Below, in pieces: positions 19,630 through 29,000 of a stretch of DNA of 64,000 nucleotides. Every line of letters begins with the position of its first letter. Positions within the stretch are counted from its first letter, which is position 1. The stretch comes from Thauera sp. 2A1. Lineage in GTDB: Bacteria; Pseudomonadota; Gammaproteobacteria; Burkholderiales; Rhodocyclaceae. The notes beneath the pieces were generated by a model. The model searched no databases. It saw only the letters and a program-made list of their open reading frames with translations, and had not been told where the DNA came from. The stretch spans positions 124,001-188,000 of the forward strand of contig NZ_SSXV01000003.1 of the NCBI RefSeq assembly GCF_009469595.2. The letters are read 5' to 3'. Both the position numbers and the translations under genes were made by a program.

Positions 19630-19645
19630 AGCAAGATCCTTGCCA
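19630..19645 (-). promoter_or_regulatory. Sigma-54 (-24/-12) promoter of flgKL
   Basis: On the minus strand the site is TGGCAAGGATCTTGCT. It agrees with the consensus except for A at the sixth position, and has the exact GG-N10-GC spacing. The predicted start is near 19619, about 26 bases before the flgK ATG. This puts flgKL in the FleR-activated class, as in Pseudomonas-type cascades. Confidence 0.85.
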
Positions 19646-19671
19646 GCAACGCCTCAGAACTCCCTCGAAGC

Positions 19672-20763
19672 TCAGGCCGCCGAAGCGAGCGCGTTGCGCA
19701 ACGTGCTGCCGCCGATGATGCGGGCGAGCTTGTCGGCGTACATCGGATCGGTCGCATAGCCCGCCTGCTGCAGCCCACGCGCGAAGCCGTCGGCGTCGCG
19801 CTGGCCGAGCACCGCCGCGTAGCGCGGGCTGCTCGACAGCAGGCGCGCGTAGTCGGCAAAGGATTCGGCATACGACCCGTAGGCGCGGAAGTTCGACGGC
19901 TCGCTGTAGGCGCGCCCGTTGGCGTATTCGGTGGCGCTCACATTCACCGTGCGCCCGCCCCAACTGCTGCCGGCCTTGATGTTGAAGAGGTTGTAGCTGG
20001 GGCTGCCATCCGCCTGGCGAAGCTGCCTTTCGCCCCAGCCGGTTTCCAGCGCGGCCTGCGCCACCATGAACTGCGGCGGGATGCCCGTCTTGCGGCTGGC
20101 TTCGACCGCGTGCGGCCAGACATCGGCAACGAACGATTTCGCTCGCGTCGACAGCGCGCCTGTCGCCTCGCGCGCGGAGCGGATCGCATCGCTGAGCCGG
20201 GCCTGCAGCGCCGCGCGCTCGGCCACGGCGGTGATGTCGTCGACGGCGCCGGAGTCGCCCCGTGGCGTACCGGTGATCGCCAACGCGCCGGCGCCCTGCG
20301 ACAAGGCGGCAAGCGCACCGGCAGCGCTTTCCGCAGCGGGCATGCGGGCGGCAGGAATTGCCGCCCGCCGCACGACGTTGGCAAGATCGAAGCCGGCGGA
20401 AGGCCCGGCATTGCCGGTGTCGAGCGCCTCGAGCGCACCGCCGGCGGCCTTGCCGCCCAGTTGTCGATACAAGGTTTCGGCCAGACCGGTGCCCTTGCCC
20501 TGCGCCATGTTCAGTGAAAGTTGCTGGTCGAGCAGCCCCTGGAAGAGCTTGCCCTGCTCGCTGTCGAGCAAACCGCCAGAAGGCGTGGCGTCGCGCATGG
20601 ACTTCATCACCATCTGCACGAACAACGCCTCGAACTGTTTCGCTGCCGCACGCAAGGCCTGGTCGGACTGGCCGTCGGTGCGCGCCAGGCGCTTGAGATC
20701 GCCCAGCGAGTTGGGATCGAGCGCGTTGAGCTGCACGCCGGCGTTGATGTTCGCTGCCGTCAT
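19672..20763 (-). CDS. flgJ: FlgJ, rod-capping protein with peptidoglycan hydrolase domain
   Basis: The 363-residue protein is the dual-domain form. The N-terminal rod-binding domain (about residues 30-115) has FEALFVQMVMKSMRDATP. The C-terminal glucosaminidase domain (about 200-360) has the catalytic-glutamate region ALETGWGE and NLFNIKAG. FlgJ is exported to the periplasm, assembles the rod and opens the peptidoglycan. I chose the ATG at 20763 with GAGGCC upstream; the frame is open 14 codons further. Confidence 0.94.
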   Translation of the reverse strand: MTAANINAGVQLNALDPNSLGDLKRLARTDGQSDQALRAAAKQFEALFVQMVMKSMRDATPSGGLLDSEQGKLFQGLLDQQLSLNMAQGKGTGLAETLYRQLGGKAAGGALEALDTGNAGPSAGFDLANVVRRAAIPAARMPAAESAAGALAALSQGAGALAITGTPRGDSGAVDDITAVAERAALQARLSDAIRSAREATGALSTRAKSFVADVWPHAVEASRKTGIPPQFMVAQAALETGWGERQLRQADGSPSYNLFNIKAGSSWGGRTVNVSATEYANGRAYSEPSNFRAYGSYAESFADYARLLSSSPRYAAVLGQRDADGFARGLQQAGYATDPMYADKLARIIGGSTLRNALASAA

Positions 20764-20773
20764 GGTCGCGGCC

Positions 20774-21895
20774 TCAGATGACCTCGAGCTCGGCGCGCAG
20801 CGCACCGGCCGACTTCATCGCCTGCAGGATGCTGACGAGGTCCATCGGCTTGGCGCCGAGGGCGTTGAGCGCCTTGACCACGTCGGCGAGATTCGCCCCG
20901 CCCTTGACGTTGAACAGCGCCCCACCCTCGCGCTCGATGTCCACCTGGCCGCGCTGCGTCACCACCGTCTGGCCGCCGGAGAGCGGCCCGGGCTGGCTGA
21001 CCTGGGCCTCGTTGTTCACCGTCACCGTGAGGTTGCCGTGCGCGACCGCGCAGTTCTGCAGCGTCACCTTCTGGTTCATCACGACCGAGCCGGTACGCGA
21101 ATTGACGATCACCTTCGCTGGCTGCACCGCCGGCGTCACGTCCAGGTTCTCGAGCTGGCCCAGGAAGGCGACGCGGGCAGTCGAATCCAGCGGCGCGCGC
21201 ACCTGGATGCTGCGCCCGTCCAGCGCCTGCGCCGAGCCCGGCGAGGCGTGGTTGATGGCGTCGACGACCCGGCGCGCGGTGCCGAAGTCCGTGTCATTGA
21301 GCTCGAAGAAGACGTACTCGCCCTGGCCCAGCAATGCCGGAACCGTCCGCTCCACGGTGGCGCCAGCCGGAATGCGTCCGGCGGACAGGTGGTTGATCGT
21401 CTGCGACGTGCCACCCGCGGATGCGCCCGCGCCCCCCACCACCATGTTGCCCTGGGCGATGGCATAGATCTGACCATCTGCGCCCTTCAGCGGCGTCATC
21501 ACCAGCGTGCCGCCGCGCAGGCTCTTGGCATTGCCGATGGACGACACGGTGACGTCCAGGTTCTGGCCCGGGCGCGCGAAAGGCGGCAAGGTGGCGGTCA
21601 CCATGACCGCGGCCACGTTCTTCAACTGCAGGTTGGTGCCCGGCGGCAGGGTGACGCCCATGTTGCCCAGCATGTTGGCGATGCTCTGCACGGTGAAGGG
21701 CGTCTGCGTGGTCTGGTCGCCGGAGCCGTCCAGGCCTACCACCAGGCCGTAGCCCGCGAGCTGGTTGTCTCGCACGCCGGCGATCGACGCGAGGTCCTTG
21801 ATGCGTTCGGCAGCCGCGGGCTGCACGGCAACCATGGCCGCAGCGACAAGCCCGGATGCCAGCAGGCGCGCGAAAATTCGGGGGGTGTTGCGCAT
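20774..21895 (-). CDS. flgI: FlgI, flagellar P-ring protein
   Basis: The 373-residue protein has a Sec signal peptide (basic MRNTPR, hydrophobic core, cleavage after AAA near residue 29) and the FlgI hallmark [20 protein letters not shown]. FlgI forms the P ring in the peptidoglycan layer and depends on the chaperone FlgA, encoded at 27.2 kb. It sits between flgH and flgJ with a 10-base gap to flgJ. Confidence 0.96.
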   Translation of the reverse strand: MRNTPRIFARLLASGLVAAAMVAVQPAAAERIKDLASIAGVRDNQLAGYGLVVGLDGSGDQTTQTPFTVQSIANMLGNMGVTLPPGTNLQLKNVAAVMVTATLPPFARPGQNLDVTVSSIGNAKSLRGGTLVMTPLKGADGQIYAIAQGNMVVGGAGASAGGTSQTINHLSAGRIPAGATVERTVPALLGQGEYVFFELNDTDFGTARRVVDAINHASPGSAQALDGRSIQVRAPLDSTARVAFLGQLENLDVTPAVQPAKVIVNSRTGSVVMNQKVTLQNCAVAHGNLTVTVNNEAQVSQPGPLSGGQTVVTQRGQVDIEREGGALFNVKGGANLADVVKALNALGAKPMDLVSILQAMKSAGALRAELEVI

Positions 21896-21904
21896 GTGAT
21901 TGAC

Positions 21905-22579
21905 TCAGAAGGGCAGGATGGCGACGAAGAAGCGCTGCAGCCAGCCCATGGTGTTGGATTCGTCGATGAAGCCGCTGCCGCGATACTCGATGCGCGCGTC
22001 GGCCACCTGGGTGGACTGCACGGTGTTCGCCGCCGTCACCGTGTTCGGGTTGATCACGCCCGAGAAGCGGATGAACTCGTTGCCCTGGTTGATCGCGACC
22101 ATCTTCTCGCCCGACACCAGCAGGTTGCCGTTCGGATAGACGTCGATCACCGTCACCGTGATCGTGCCGTTGAAGGCGTTGTTGGCGGCCGCAGCACCCT
22201 TGCCGGAGAAATCCGACTTGGCGCCCGCGTCGGCATTGAGGCCGGCCAGGCCACCGAGTGGCAGTTTCGACGTGGCATTGATGCCGCCGCTGAGACTGGA
22301 CTCGCGGCCGGCGCTGGCATTGGCGTTCTTCTGCGCGGTGTTGCGCTCCACCAGGTTGATGGTGATCGTGTCGCCGACGTTGCGCGCGCGACGGTCCTCG
22401 AACAGCGGCCGGCCGTAGCCCGGCTGGAAGATCGCGCCGGAGGAAGGCATCGCCTGCGGCCTCGCCTCGGGTCTCGCGGTCATCGGCTGGTGCACGGTCG
22501 TGGGCGGCGTCGAGTAGATCGACGCGCAGCCCGATATCAGGGCCGCGCCGACGAGTGCGAATGCACCGCTCGTTCTCAT
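21905..22579 (-). CDS. flgH: FlgH, flagellar L-ring lipoprotein
   Basis: The 224-residue protein begins [20 protein letters not shown]; the lipobox ISGC marks lipidation of Cys18. The FlgH motifs [20 protein letters not shown] and [17 protein letters not shown] are present. FlgH builds the outer-membrane L ring. I chose ATG 22579 with GAGGAAA upstream; the same frame runs on upstream but only over flgG coding sequence. Confidence 0.94.
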   Translation of the reverse strand: MRTSGAFALVGAALISGCASIYSTPPTTVHQPMTARPEARPQAMPSSGAIFQPGYGRPLFEDRRARNVGDTITINLVERNTAQKNANASAGRESSLSGGINATSKLPLGGLAGLNADAGAKSDFSGKGAAAANNAFNGTITVTVIDVYPNGNLLVSGEKMVAINQGNEFIRFSGVINPNTVTAANTVQSTQVADARIEYRGSGFIDESNTMGWLQRFFVAILPF

Positions 22580-22590
22580 GATGCGTTTCC

Positions 22591-23373
22591 TCAAAGCTGC
22601 GTCAGCCGGCTCAGCATCTGGTCCGAAGTCGAAATGGCGCGCGAGTTCAGCTCGTAGGCACGCTGGGTCACGATCATGCTCACGAGTTCCTCGGCGACAT
22701 TGACGTTCGACGTTTCGACGTACCCCTGATTGAGCACTCCGGCACCATTGGTGCCGGGCTGGACCGGTGTGGCGACGCCACTGGAGGCGGTCTCGGCAAA
22801 CAGGTTCTCGCCCAGGCTCTGCAGGCCGCCGGCGTTGATGAAGGTGGCCAACTGGATTGCCCCGATCTGCACCGGCGCGGTGGCGTTGGCCTGCAGCACG
22901 CTCACCGTGCCGTCCTTGCCGATGGTGACGCTTTTCGCGTCGCCGGGAATGTTGATGTTGTCCGCCAGCAGGTAGCCGCTGGCGGTGACGACATTGCCCT
23001 GGTTGTCGAGCTGGAGGGCGCCGTCGCGCGTATAGGCGGTGGTACCGTCGGGCATCGTCACGCGCAGGAAACCGTTGCCCTGCACCGCGACGTCGAGCGA
23101 ACCACCGGTCTGCTGAAGGGTGCCCTGGGTGAAGATGCGCTCGGTCGCCACCGGTTTGACGCCGGTGCCAATCTGCAGACCGCTGGAGATCTGCGTCTGC
23201 TGCGTCGATTGCGCACCGGGCTGGCGGATCGTCTGGTACAGCAGATCCTCGAAGATCGCCCGCTGGCGCTTGAAGCCATTGGTCGACACGTTGGCCAGGT
23301 TGTTCGAGATCACGTCCAGTTGCGTCTGCTGGGCGTCCAGCCCGGTGCGGGCGGTCCATAGGGAGCGGATCAT
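22591..23373 (-). CDS. flgG: FlgG, distal rod protein
   Basis: The 260-residue protein starts [20 protein letters not shown] and has [20 protein letters not shown], the FlgG-specific signature, plus the C-terminal [19 protein letters not shown]. FlgG forms the distal rod, whose length sets the periplasmic span. It stands between flgF and flgH. Confidence 0.96.
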   Translation of the reverse strand: MIRSLWTARTGLDAQQTQLDVISNNLANVSTNGFKRQRAIFEDLLYQTIRQPGAQSTQQTQISSGLQIGTGVKPVATERIFTQGTLQQTGGSLDVAVQGNGFLRVTMPDGTTAYTRDGALQLDNQGNVVTASGYLLADNINIPGDAKSVTIGKDGTVSVLQANATAPVQIGAIQLATFINAGGLQSLGENLFAETASSGVATPVQPGTNGAGVLNQGYVETSNVNVAEELVSMIVTQRAYELNSRAISTSDQMLSRLTQL

Positions 23374-23395
23374 GGTTCTGTCCTTGTTCGTGCTG

Positions 23396-24133
23396 TTAGC
23401 TGACCGACAGCACCTTCGCCGCCGCCTGGTCGTTCTGGTCGGCGGTCTGCAGCATGCGGGTCTGCATCTCGAACTGCCGGCCGAGCGAGATCATCTGCAC
23501 CATCTGATCGACCACGTTGACGTTGCTGCCTTCGAGGTAGCCGCCGGCCACGCGCACGTTCTCGTCAGCGGGTGCCGCCCCGCCCTGCTGCAGGCGGAAC
23601 AGGCCGTCATCGCCGCGCACCAGCGACTGTTCGGGCGGATTCACCAGCTTGAGCCGCCCCACCACATTGACCACGCCAAGCTGGCCCGGCTGCAGCGCCG
23701 AGATCGAGCCATCGTTGCCGATGCTGATCTCGTTGTCGGGCGGAATGGACACCGGCCCGCCATCGCCGATCACCGGCCGGCCGTCACGTGTCTGCAGCAC
23801 GCCGTTGGCGCTCAGTTCGAGGCTGCCGTTGCGCGTGTAGGCCTCGCTGCCATCGGGCATCTGCACCGCCAGCCAGCCCTTGCCGGCCACCGCCACGTCG
23901 TAGGGGCGGCCGGAGTATTGCATCGGCCCGGCGGTATAGTCGTTGACCACGCTGGCATCGACGGTGAACGCGCGCGTGCGCAAGGCTTCGGTCTGCACCT
24001 CGACCGCGCGCAGCTTGTGCAGCTCGGCGCGAAAGCCGGTGGTGGTCGCATTGGCGATGTTGTGCGCGACTGCGCCCTGCTGGTCCAGGGTGCCCCTGGC
24101 ACCGGTCATCGCGGTATAGATCAGGCGATCCAT
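23396..24133 (-). CDS. flgF: FlgF, proximal rod protein
   Basis: The 245-residue protein begins [19 protein letters not shown] and keeps the rod-family [16 protein letters not shown] motif and the C-terminal [18 protein letters not shown] helix. It is shorter than FlgG and matches FlgF in length and position. It follows flgE by 25 bases. Confidence 0.95.
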   Translation of the reverse strand: MDRLIYTAMTGARGTLDQQGAVAHNIANATTTGFRAELHKLRAVEVQTEALRTRAFTVDASVVNDYTAGPMQYSGRPYDVAVAGKGWLAVQMPDGSEAYTRNGSLELSANGVLQTRDGRPVIGDGGPVSIPPDNEISIGNDGSISALQPGQLGVVNVVGRLKLVNPPEQSLVRGDDGLFRLQQGGAAPADENVRVAGGYLEGSNVNVVDQMVQMISLGRQFEMQTRMLQTADQNDQAAAKVLSVS

Positions 24134-24158
24134 GGCTCAAGCCTCGATTCTGGCGGTC

Positions 24159-25439
24159 TCAGCGCAGGTTCACCAGCGTCTGCAGGATCGCGTCCTGGGT
24201 CTTGATCGATTGCGCGTTGGCCTGGTAGTTGCGCTGCTGGATGATCATCTGCACGAGCTCCTGCGTCAGCTCGACGTTGGATTCCTCGATGGTGCTCGAC
24301 GAGATCACGCCATTGAGGCCCTCGCCAGGTCCGTTCTCGAAAGCCGGGCCCGACTTGCTGGTGGCCTCCCACAGGTTGTTGCCGAGCGAGTTCAGGCCGT
24401 TGGCGTTGCGGAAGGTGGCGAGCGCGACGCGGCCGAGGTTGTAGGTCTGGCCGTTGGTGTAGCTGCCGACGATTAGGCCGGCCTGGTCCACGCTCAGGCT
24501 CGCCAGTTCGCCCGCGCGGCGGCCGTCCTGCTTGATGTCGTTGATCAGGAAGGTGCCGCCGGTCTGGGTCATGCCGGTCAAGTCCAGCACACTGCTGATC
24601 TGGGCGGCATCCGGCGTCCGGGCCGGGTCGACGTTCCAGGTCACGCTTGCCGGCGAAGCTGTGTCAAGGCGCCCCGAGGTGGTGAATTTAAGCGTCAGCA
24701 GCGGCGTGGTGTCGGGTTTTGCGCCATCGAAGCTGGCGAACACGTCCCAGGTGTTGAGCGCCGTCGCCTCGGGCTGCTTGACGAAGTAGAAGGTCATCTC
24801 GTGCGACTTGCCGAGACTGTCGAAGCCCTGAATCGAGGTGCTGTAGTTGTAGGTGCGCGCATCGCGCCAGTCGAGTGCGCCGGGGAATGCGGCAAGCAGC
24901 GGATAGGCCTCCTTCGGGCTCAGCGCTTCGGCGTCCAGGTTGCCGGCCACCGTGACCTTGCTGGTTGCCACCGGGGCGGAACTGACGTTCGGGATCTGGA
25001 GCTGCTTGAGGCCGCCGATCTCGTTCGGCAGGCGGCTGCCGGCGTCGGGAATGCTCTGGTAGCCCATCAGCCGCTCCCCGGTCGAGGTGACGACAAACCC
25101 GTCCTTGTCGAGGTCGAACTGGCCGTTTCGCGTATAGGCGCTCGGCCCGTTGTCGCGGGCGATGATGAAGAAGCCGTTGCCGTTGATGGCCAGATCCAGC
25201 GGATTGTTGGTCGTGGTCAGGTTGCCTTGGGCGAAAGTCTGCCGCACCGCCGACAGCGTGCCGCCAGCGCCGACCTGCTTGTCGGACACCGTGCCGCTGA
25301 GCGAAGCCGCATACACGTCGGCAAAGACGGCCGAACCATTCTTGAAACCGGCAGTGTTGGTATTGGCAACGTTGTTCGAAATGATGTCAAGGGCTCTCGA
25401 GGAGACGTTCAGGCCGCTCAAACCTTGCTGGAAAGACAT
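24159..25439 (-). CDS. flgE: FlgE, flagellar hook protein
   Basis: The 426-residue protein has the N-terminal SFQQGLSGLNVSSRALDIIS and NNVANTNTAGFKNGSAVF motif and the matching C-terminal ELVQMIIQQRNYQANAQSIK. FlgE polymerises into the universal joint under the FlgD cap, to a length set by FliK. The middle outer domain is variable, as usual. Confidence 0.96.
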   Translation of the reverse strand: MSFQQGLSGLNVSSRALDIISNNVANTNTAGFKNGSAVFADVYAASLSGTVSDKQVGAGGTLSAVRQTFAQGNLTTTNNPLDLAINGNGFFIIARDNGPSAYTRNGQFDLDKDGFVVTSTGERLMGYQSIPDAGSRLPNEIGGLKQLQIPNVSSAPVATSKVTVAGNLDAEALSPKEAYPLLAAFPGALDWRDARTYNYSTSIQGFDSLGKSHEMTFYFVKQPEATALNTWDVFASFDGAKPDTTPLLTLKFTTSGRLDTASPASVTWNVDPARTPDAAQISSVLDLTGMTQTGGTFLINDIKQDGRRAGELASLSVDQAGLIVGSYTNGQTYNLGRVALATFRNANGLNSLGNNLWEATSKSGPAFENGPGEGLNGVISSSTIEESNVELTQELVQMIIQQRNYQANAQSIKTQDAILQTLVNLR

Positions 25440-25454
25440 GATCGGGGCTCCGGA

Positions 25455-26150
25455 TCAGAGGATCTGCTTGATGTCGTCGTATTTGAAGATGCCGAGCGAG
25501 CCGACCTGGAAGTCGGTGCCGCTGGAGCCGCGAATGACGCTGGAGACGTTACCGAATTGCAGCGTGCGACCCGCCACGTCCTTGCCGTCCTTGGTGGCGG
25601 TGATGCCTATCGAATAGACGCCATCGGCGGCACGCGATCCGTCCTGCGTGGTGCCATCCCAGGTGAAGTTATGGCTGCCGGTGGCGACCTCGGCAAAGCT
25701 CATCTGCTTCACCTCGCGGCCGGTGGCGTCCTTGACCGACAGCATGACCTTGTCGGCGTCGGCGTCCACCTCGAAGCCGCCCACCGCACCAGCGCTGGTG
25801 AGGACAAGCCCACGCCCCTCGACCAGCACGCCATGGCCGACCAGCGCAGCGGCCTGCATGGAATCGCTCGTCCCCTGGGCATCGACGAAGGACTGGAACA
25901 TCTTGTTCAGCCGCTCGATGCCATCGACCGTGCTCATCTGCGCAAGCTGGGAAGTGATCTCCGCGTTCTGCATCGGATTCATCGGGTCCTGATTGCGCAA
26001 CTGCGTCGTCAGCAAGGTCAGGAAGCGGGACTCGGTTGCCGCATTGCTCTCCGTTGAGCCATTGCTCGAAGTCGTCCTGGAACTGCTGTCGCTGCGGGCC
26101 AGGCTACTGAACGGATTGGGTGCAGCCTGGGTGCCGGATACGGTGCTCAT
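25455..26150 (-). CDS. flgD: FlgD, hook-capping protein
   Basis: The 231-residue protein has a Ser-rich exported N terminus, then LLTTQLRNQDPMNPMQNAEI, the FlgD signature. A FlgD Ig-like/Tudor region with NFTWDGTTQDGS completes it. FlgD caps the growing hook and is exported before FlgE. The gene has CAGGAGAA before its ATG and a 39-base gap to flgC. Confidence 0.95.
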   Translation of the reverse strand: MSTVSGTQAAPNPFSSLARSDSSSRTTSSNGSTESNAATESRFLTLLTTQLRNQDPMNPMQNAEITSQLAQMSTVDGIERLNKMFQSFVDAQGTSDSMQAAALVGHGVLVEGRGLVLTSAGAVGGFEVDADADKVMLSVKDATGREVKQMSFAEVATGSHNFTWDGTTQDGSRAADGVYSIGITATKDGKDVAGRTLQFGNVSSVIRGSSGTDFQVGSLGIFKYDDIKQIL

Positions 26151-26189
26151 GAAATTCTCCTGCTGTCGGCGTCGGTTGCGGGTCGGCGC

Positions 26190-26597
26190 TTACTGGCCGA
26201 TCTGCAAGGTACGCTGTAGCAAGGTCCGTGCCGTGTTCATGACCTCGGCGTTGTTCTGATATGAGCGCGATGCCGAAATCATGTTCACCATCTCCTCGAC
26301 GACGTTGACGTTCGGCATCTGGACGTAGCCTTCGGCATTGGCGGCGGGGTTGTTCGGCTCGAACACCAGGCGCATCGGCGCGGTGCTCTCGACGACCTGC
26401 GTCACCTGCACGCCGACCGACGCGCCGCCCGGCGCAACCGGTTGCGCCGCGAACACGACCTGCTTGGCACGGTAAGGCTGGCCGTCCTCGCCGACGACGC
26501 TGTCCGCGTTGGCAAGGTTCGACGCCGTCGTGTTGAGCCGCAGCGACTGCGCATTCAACGCGGAGCCCGCGATCTGGAAAACGTTGAGCATGCTCAT
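26190..26597 (-). CDS. flgC: FlgC, proximal rod protein
   Basis: The 135-residue protein has [20 protein letters not shown], then the FlgC-type [20 protein letters not shown] near the C terminus. It forms the proximal rod with FlgB and FlgF. A second ATG two codons in is an equal start candidate. It is the second gene of the flgB operon. Confidence 0.95.
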   Translation of the reverse strand: MSMLNVFQIAGSALNAQSLRLNTTASNLANADSVVGEDGQPYRAKQVVFAAQPVAPGGASVGVQVTQVVESTAPMRLVFEPNNPAANAEGYVQMPNVNVVEEMVNMISASRSYQNNAEVMNTARTLLQRTLQIGQ

Positions 26598-26613
26598 GAT
26601 CGAGCCTCGGAAT

Positions 26614-27018
26614 TCACTGGCCGGTGATCGCGGTGTTCATGGACCGCAACATGCCGTTGATGAAGGTGATGCTGGATTCGTAGCGCAGCGCGTTCTCGGC
26701 GAACGCCGCGCGCTCTACGTCCATGTTCACCGTGTTGCCGTCCACCGCCGATTGCTGCTCGGTGCGGTAGCCGGTGTAGCGTTCCAGCGGGTTGGCTGGC
26801 CCTGCCGCAATGTGCGCTGCCTGCGTGGCCGCCAACTGGACAGGCGCGGCCTGCTGCGCCAGCGCCCCTTGCAGCGCGGCGCGGAAATCCATGTCGCGCG
26901 CCTTGTAGTTGGGCGTGTCGGCGTTGGCGATGTTGGAGGCGAGCATCTGCTGCCGGTGGGCCAGCAGGTTGAGCGCGTTCTGCTGGAAACGCAGTTGCTG
27001 GTCGAGCAGTGTCTTCAT
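26614..27018 (-). CDS. flgB: FlgB, proximal rod protein
   Basis: The 134-residue protein has [20 protein letters not shown], the FlgB signature, and the C-terminal [19 protein letters not shown]. FlgB is the rod subunit that contacts FliE. It is the first gene of the flgBCDEFGHIJ run and is preceded by a near-perfect sigma-54 promoter. Confidence 0.95.
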   Translation of the reverse strand: MKTLLDQQLRFQQNALNLLAHRQQMLASNIANADTPNYKARDMDFRAALQGALAQQAAPVQLAATQAAHIAAGPANPLERYTGYRTEQQSAVDGNTVNMDVERAAFAENALRYESSITFINGMLRSMNTAITGQ

Positions 27019-27081
27019 TGCCTCACCTCGGATGCTGTTGCCGCCCCGGATTCACCGGGCTGCGACGGATTGCGAAAGCCG

Positions 27082-27097
27082 TGCAGCTTCCATGCCA
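27082..27097 (-). promoter_or_regulatory. Sigma-54 (-24/-12) promoter of the flgB operon
   Basis: On the minus strand TGGCATGGAAGCTGCA matches the consensus except for T at position 6 and C at position 12, with the correct GG-N10-GC spacing. The predicted start is near 27071, about 52 bases before the flgB ATG. It would drive the whole rod-hook operon under FleR. Confidence 0.82.
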
Positions 27098-27181
27098 GCC
27101 ATCCTAGATGTTTCAGGACCGTCCCCTTCGGCCGATAAGGCAAGGAATCCCCGGCCAATTTCGCCGCCAGGACAGCCGCCT

Positions 27182-27198
27182 GCGGCAATCTTTGCCGC
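27182..27198. other. Hairpin in the flgA-flgB divergent region
   Basis: Perfect 7-base arms GCGGCAA and TTGCCGC with a 3-base loop lie 40 bases before the flgA start. The remainder of the 220-base divergent region (27019-27238) holds the flgB sigma-54 promoter and an isolated GCCGATAA at 27131, which has no matching -35 box. No clear flgA promoter is visible. Confidence 0.4.
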
Positions 27199-27238
27199 CG
27201 GGTTGCCCGCGACCTCGAGGCCATGATGCAATCGCAGC

Positions 27239-27988
27239 ATGAAGAACCATTTGAGATCCTTCCGGGAATCCCTGCTGAAGGCGCGCCGGGCCGGATGCGC
27301 AGCGCGCCTTCTCGCCGCATGCGGCGCACTCGCCCTTGCGCTGCACGCACCCGCAGGCAGGGCGCAACAGGCGCCCGACGCGGTAACGAAGGCGGTGCAG
27401 GGCTACCTCGAACGCGAGACGCGCGGCCTGCCCGGGCAGGTCCGCATCACCGTGAGCCCGCTCGACGCGCGCAACCGGTTACCGACCTGCGCGGCGTTGG
27501 TGCCCTTCCTGCCCGCAGGCACCCGTGCCTGGGGACAGATCAGCGTCGGCGTGCGATGCGATTCGCCGGTCGCCTGGACGGCCTATCTGCAGGCCCACGT
27601 CGCGGTCATGGGTGACCACCTGGTCACCAAGCGGCCCCTGCGCGCGGCGCAGATCGTCGGCCCGGAAGACGTCGACCTGCGCCAGGGCGACCTGACCGCG
27701 CTCCCGGACAACACGCTCACCGATGCATCGCAGGCCGTCGGCCACCATACGCGCTATGCCATCGCCGCCGGCATGCCGCTGCGTGGAGAGATGCTGCGCG
27801 TCCCGCCAGCCGTGCTGCAGGGACAGTCGGTTCGGGTCATCAGTGCCGGCCCAGGCTTTCGTGTCTCCAGCGAAGGGCAGGCCTTGAACAATGCGTCGCC
27901 TGGCGAGCCGGTGCGTGTAAGAATGGCGAACGGACAGGTCGTGACCGGGACTGCACGGACCGGCGGCAACGTCGAAATCGCCTTCTGA
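27239..27988 (+). CDS. flgA: FlgA, P-ring assembly chaperone
   Basis: The 249-residue protein has a basic N terminus, a Sec signal peptide ending near AGRAQQ (about residue 43) and a SAF/FlgA C-terminal domain with PLRAAQIVGPEDVDLRQGD and RVRMANGQVVTGTA. FlgA is a periplasmic chaperone needed to assemble FlgI into the P ring. It is divergent from flgB. The signal peptide is long; a start slightly downstream is possible. Confidence 0.93.
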   Translation: MKNHLRSFRESLLKARRAGCAARLLAACGALALALHAPAGRAQQAPDAVTKAVQGYLERETRGLPGQVRITVSPLDARNRLPTCAALVPFLPAGTRAWGQISVGVRCDSPVAWTAYLQAHVAVMGDHLVTKRPLRAAQIVGPEDVDLRQGDLTALPDNTLTDASQAVGHHTRYAIAAGMPLRGEMLRVPPAVLQGQSVRVISAGPGFRVSSEGQALNNASPGEPVRVRMANGQVVTGTARTGGNVEIAF

Positions 27989-28011
27989 GAAAAAATTCAC
28001 GCCCTGTGGCC

Positions 28012-28038
28012 TAAAGTTCCATCAAGGTCGGCCGTTAC
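28012..28038 (+). promoter_or_regulatory. Sigma-28 (FliA) promoter of flgM
   Basis: TAAAGTTC starting at 28012, a 15-base spacer after TAAA, and GCCGTTAC at 28031-28038 match the FliA consensus TAAA-N15-GCCGATAA at the whole -35 core and six of eight -10 positions. The predicted start is near 28045, about 25 bases before the flgM ATG. FliA-driven flgM is the standard feedback loop in flagellar cascades. Confidence 0.8.
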
Positions 28039-28070
28039 CCCGTCTGAGACAAACTGTCCGGGAAAGCATC

Positions 28071-28379
28071 ATGAAGATCGAGAACTCAGGAAAACCGGTT
28101 GCGACCAGCGCCGCAAACGAGGCCAGGAACCGCGCGGCGATCGCCGGGCAGAAGGCATCGACGACCGTGGCCGCCGCTTCGGACAAGGTCGAGCTCTCGT
28201 CCCTGTCGTCCAGCCTGCAGAAGGCCGAGGCGGCGATGGCCGACACGCCTGCAATCGACCAGAAGAAAGTGGATGAGATCCGTCAGGCCATCGCCGACGG
28301 CCGCTTCAAGGTGGACGCCAATCGGGTGGCGGACGGCCTGATCGCCAGCGTGCGAGAGATGCTCGGCCGCCAGGGCTGA
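28071..28379 (+). CDS. flgM: FlgM, anti-sigma-28 factor
   Basis: The 102-residue, largely disordered protein has the FlgM C-terminal FliA-binding helices: KVDEIRQAIADGRFKVDANRVADGL. FlgM holds FliA inactive until the hook is finished, and is then exported. Its sigma-28 promoter lies just upstream. flgN follows 48 bases later. Confidence 0.94.
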   Translation: MKIENSGKPVATSAANEARNRAAIAGQKASTTVAAASDKVELSSLSSSLQKAEAAMADTPAIDQKKVDEIRQAIADGRFKVDANRVADGLIASVREMLGRQG

Positions 28380-28427
28380 TCACCGCCAAGCACCTGAAAT
28401 CGCCGCGACGAGCCGCACAGCCGGTCG

Positions 28428-28919
28428 ATGAGCCGCCCTGCTCCAACACCGACTCCCGCCGACACACAGCGCCTGGCGTTGCTGGTCGAGGCCGAGCTCA
28501 TCCAGTTGCGCGAGTTCATCGCCATCCTCGAACGGGAGGAGGCCTTGCTCGTGTCCGGCGACAGCGACGGGCTCATTGCGCTGGCGCAGGAGAAGAGCGA
28601 CCGTTACCGCCAGTTGCAGCGCCTGCACGACGATCGCGCCTTGCTGCTCGCGCGCCTGGGCCGGCCGGATTCCGACGCCTCGATGCGCGAGCTGTGCGCC
28701 GGGCTGCCACGCGTCATCGCGCGCTGGGCCGAACTGCTCGAACTGGCACGCATCGCGCGCGACCGAAATGCGATCAACGGCAAGCTGATCCTCGAGCGCA
28801 TGGCCACCAACCAGGCCGCGCTGTCGGTGCTGCTCGCAGCCGCGGATCAGGCGCCGCTCTACGACGCCGAAGGCCAGGCGCATCCCATGCGCGGCGGCCG
28901 CATGCTGGGCAGTGCCTGA
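28428..28919 (+). CDS. flgN: FlgN, chaperone for FlgK and FlgL
   Basis: The 163-residue helical protein has the FlgN pattern: an N-terminal LLVEAELIQLREFIAILEREE helix and a C-terminal region ending in QAHPMRGGRMLGSA. It keeps the junction proteins FlgK and FlgL soluble for export. Position after flgM is the conserved order. No membrane or signal segment is visible. Confidence 0.88.
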   Translation: MSRPAPTPTPADTQRLALLVEAELIQLREFIAILEREEALLVSGDSDGLIALAQEKSDRYRQLQRLHDDRALLLARLGRPDSDASMRELCAGLPRVIARWAELLELARIARDRNAINGKLILERMATNQAALSVLLAAADQAPLYDAEGQAHPMRGGRMLGSA

Positions 28920-29000
28920 ACATTCATTCAGTCATCACGGCAGTTCGCAGCGCGCCTCTGCTATCCTTGCGCCCTTCGTGAAACCCGACGGGCACGCGGC

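Noticed and set aside
27131..27138. Exact GCCGATAA sigma-28 -10 element in the flgA-flgB region
   Set aside because: No TAAA-like -35 lies 15 bases upstream (the bases there are TTCA), so it is not accepted as a FliA promoter.
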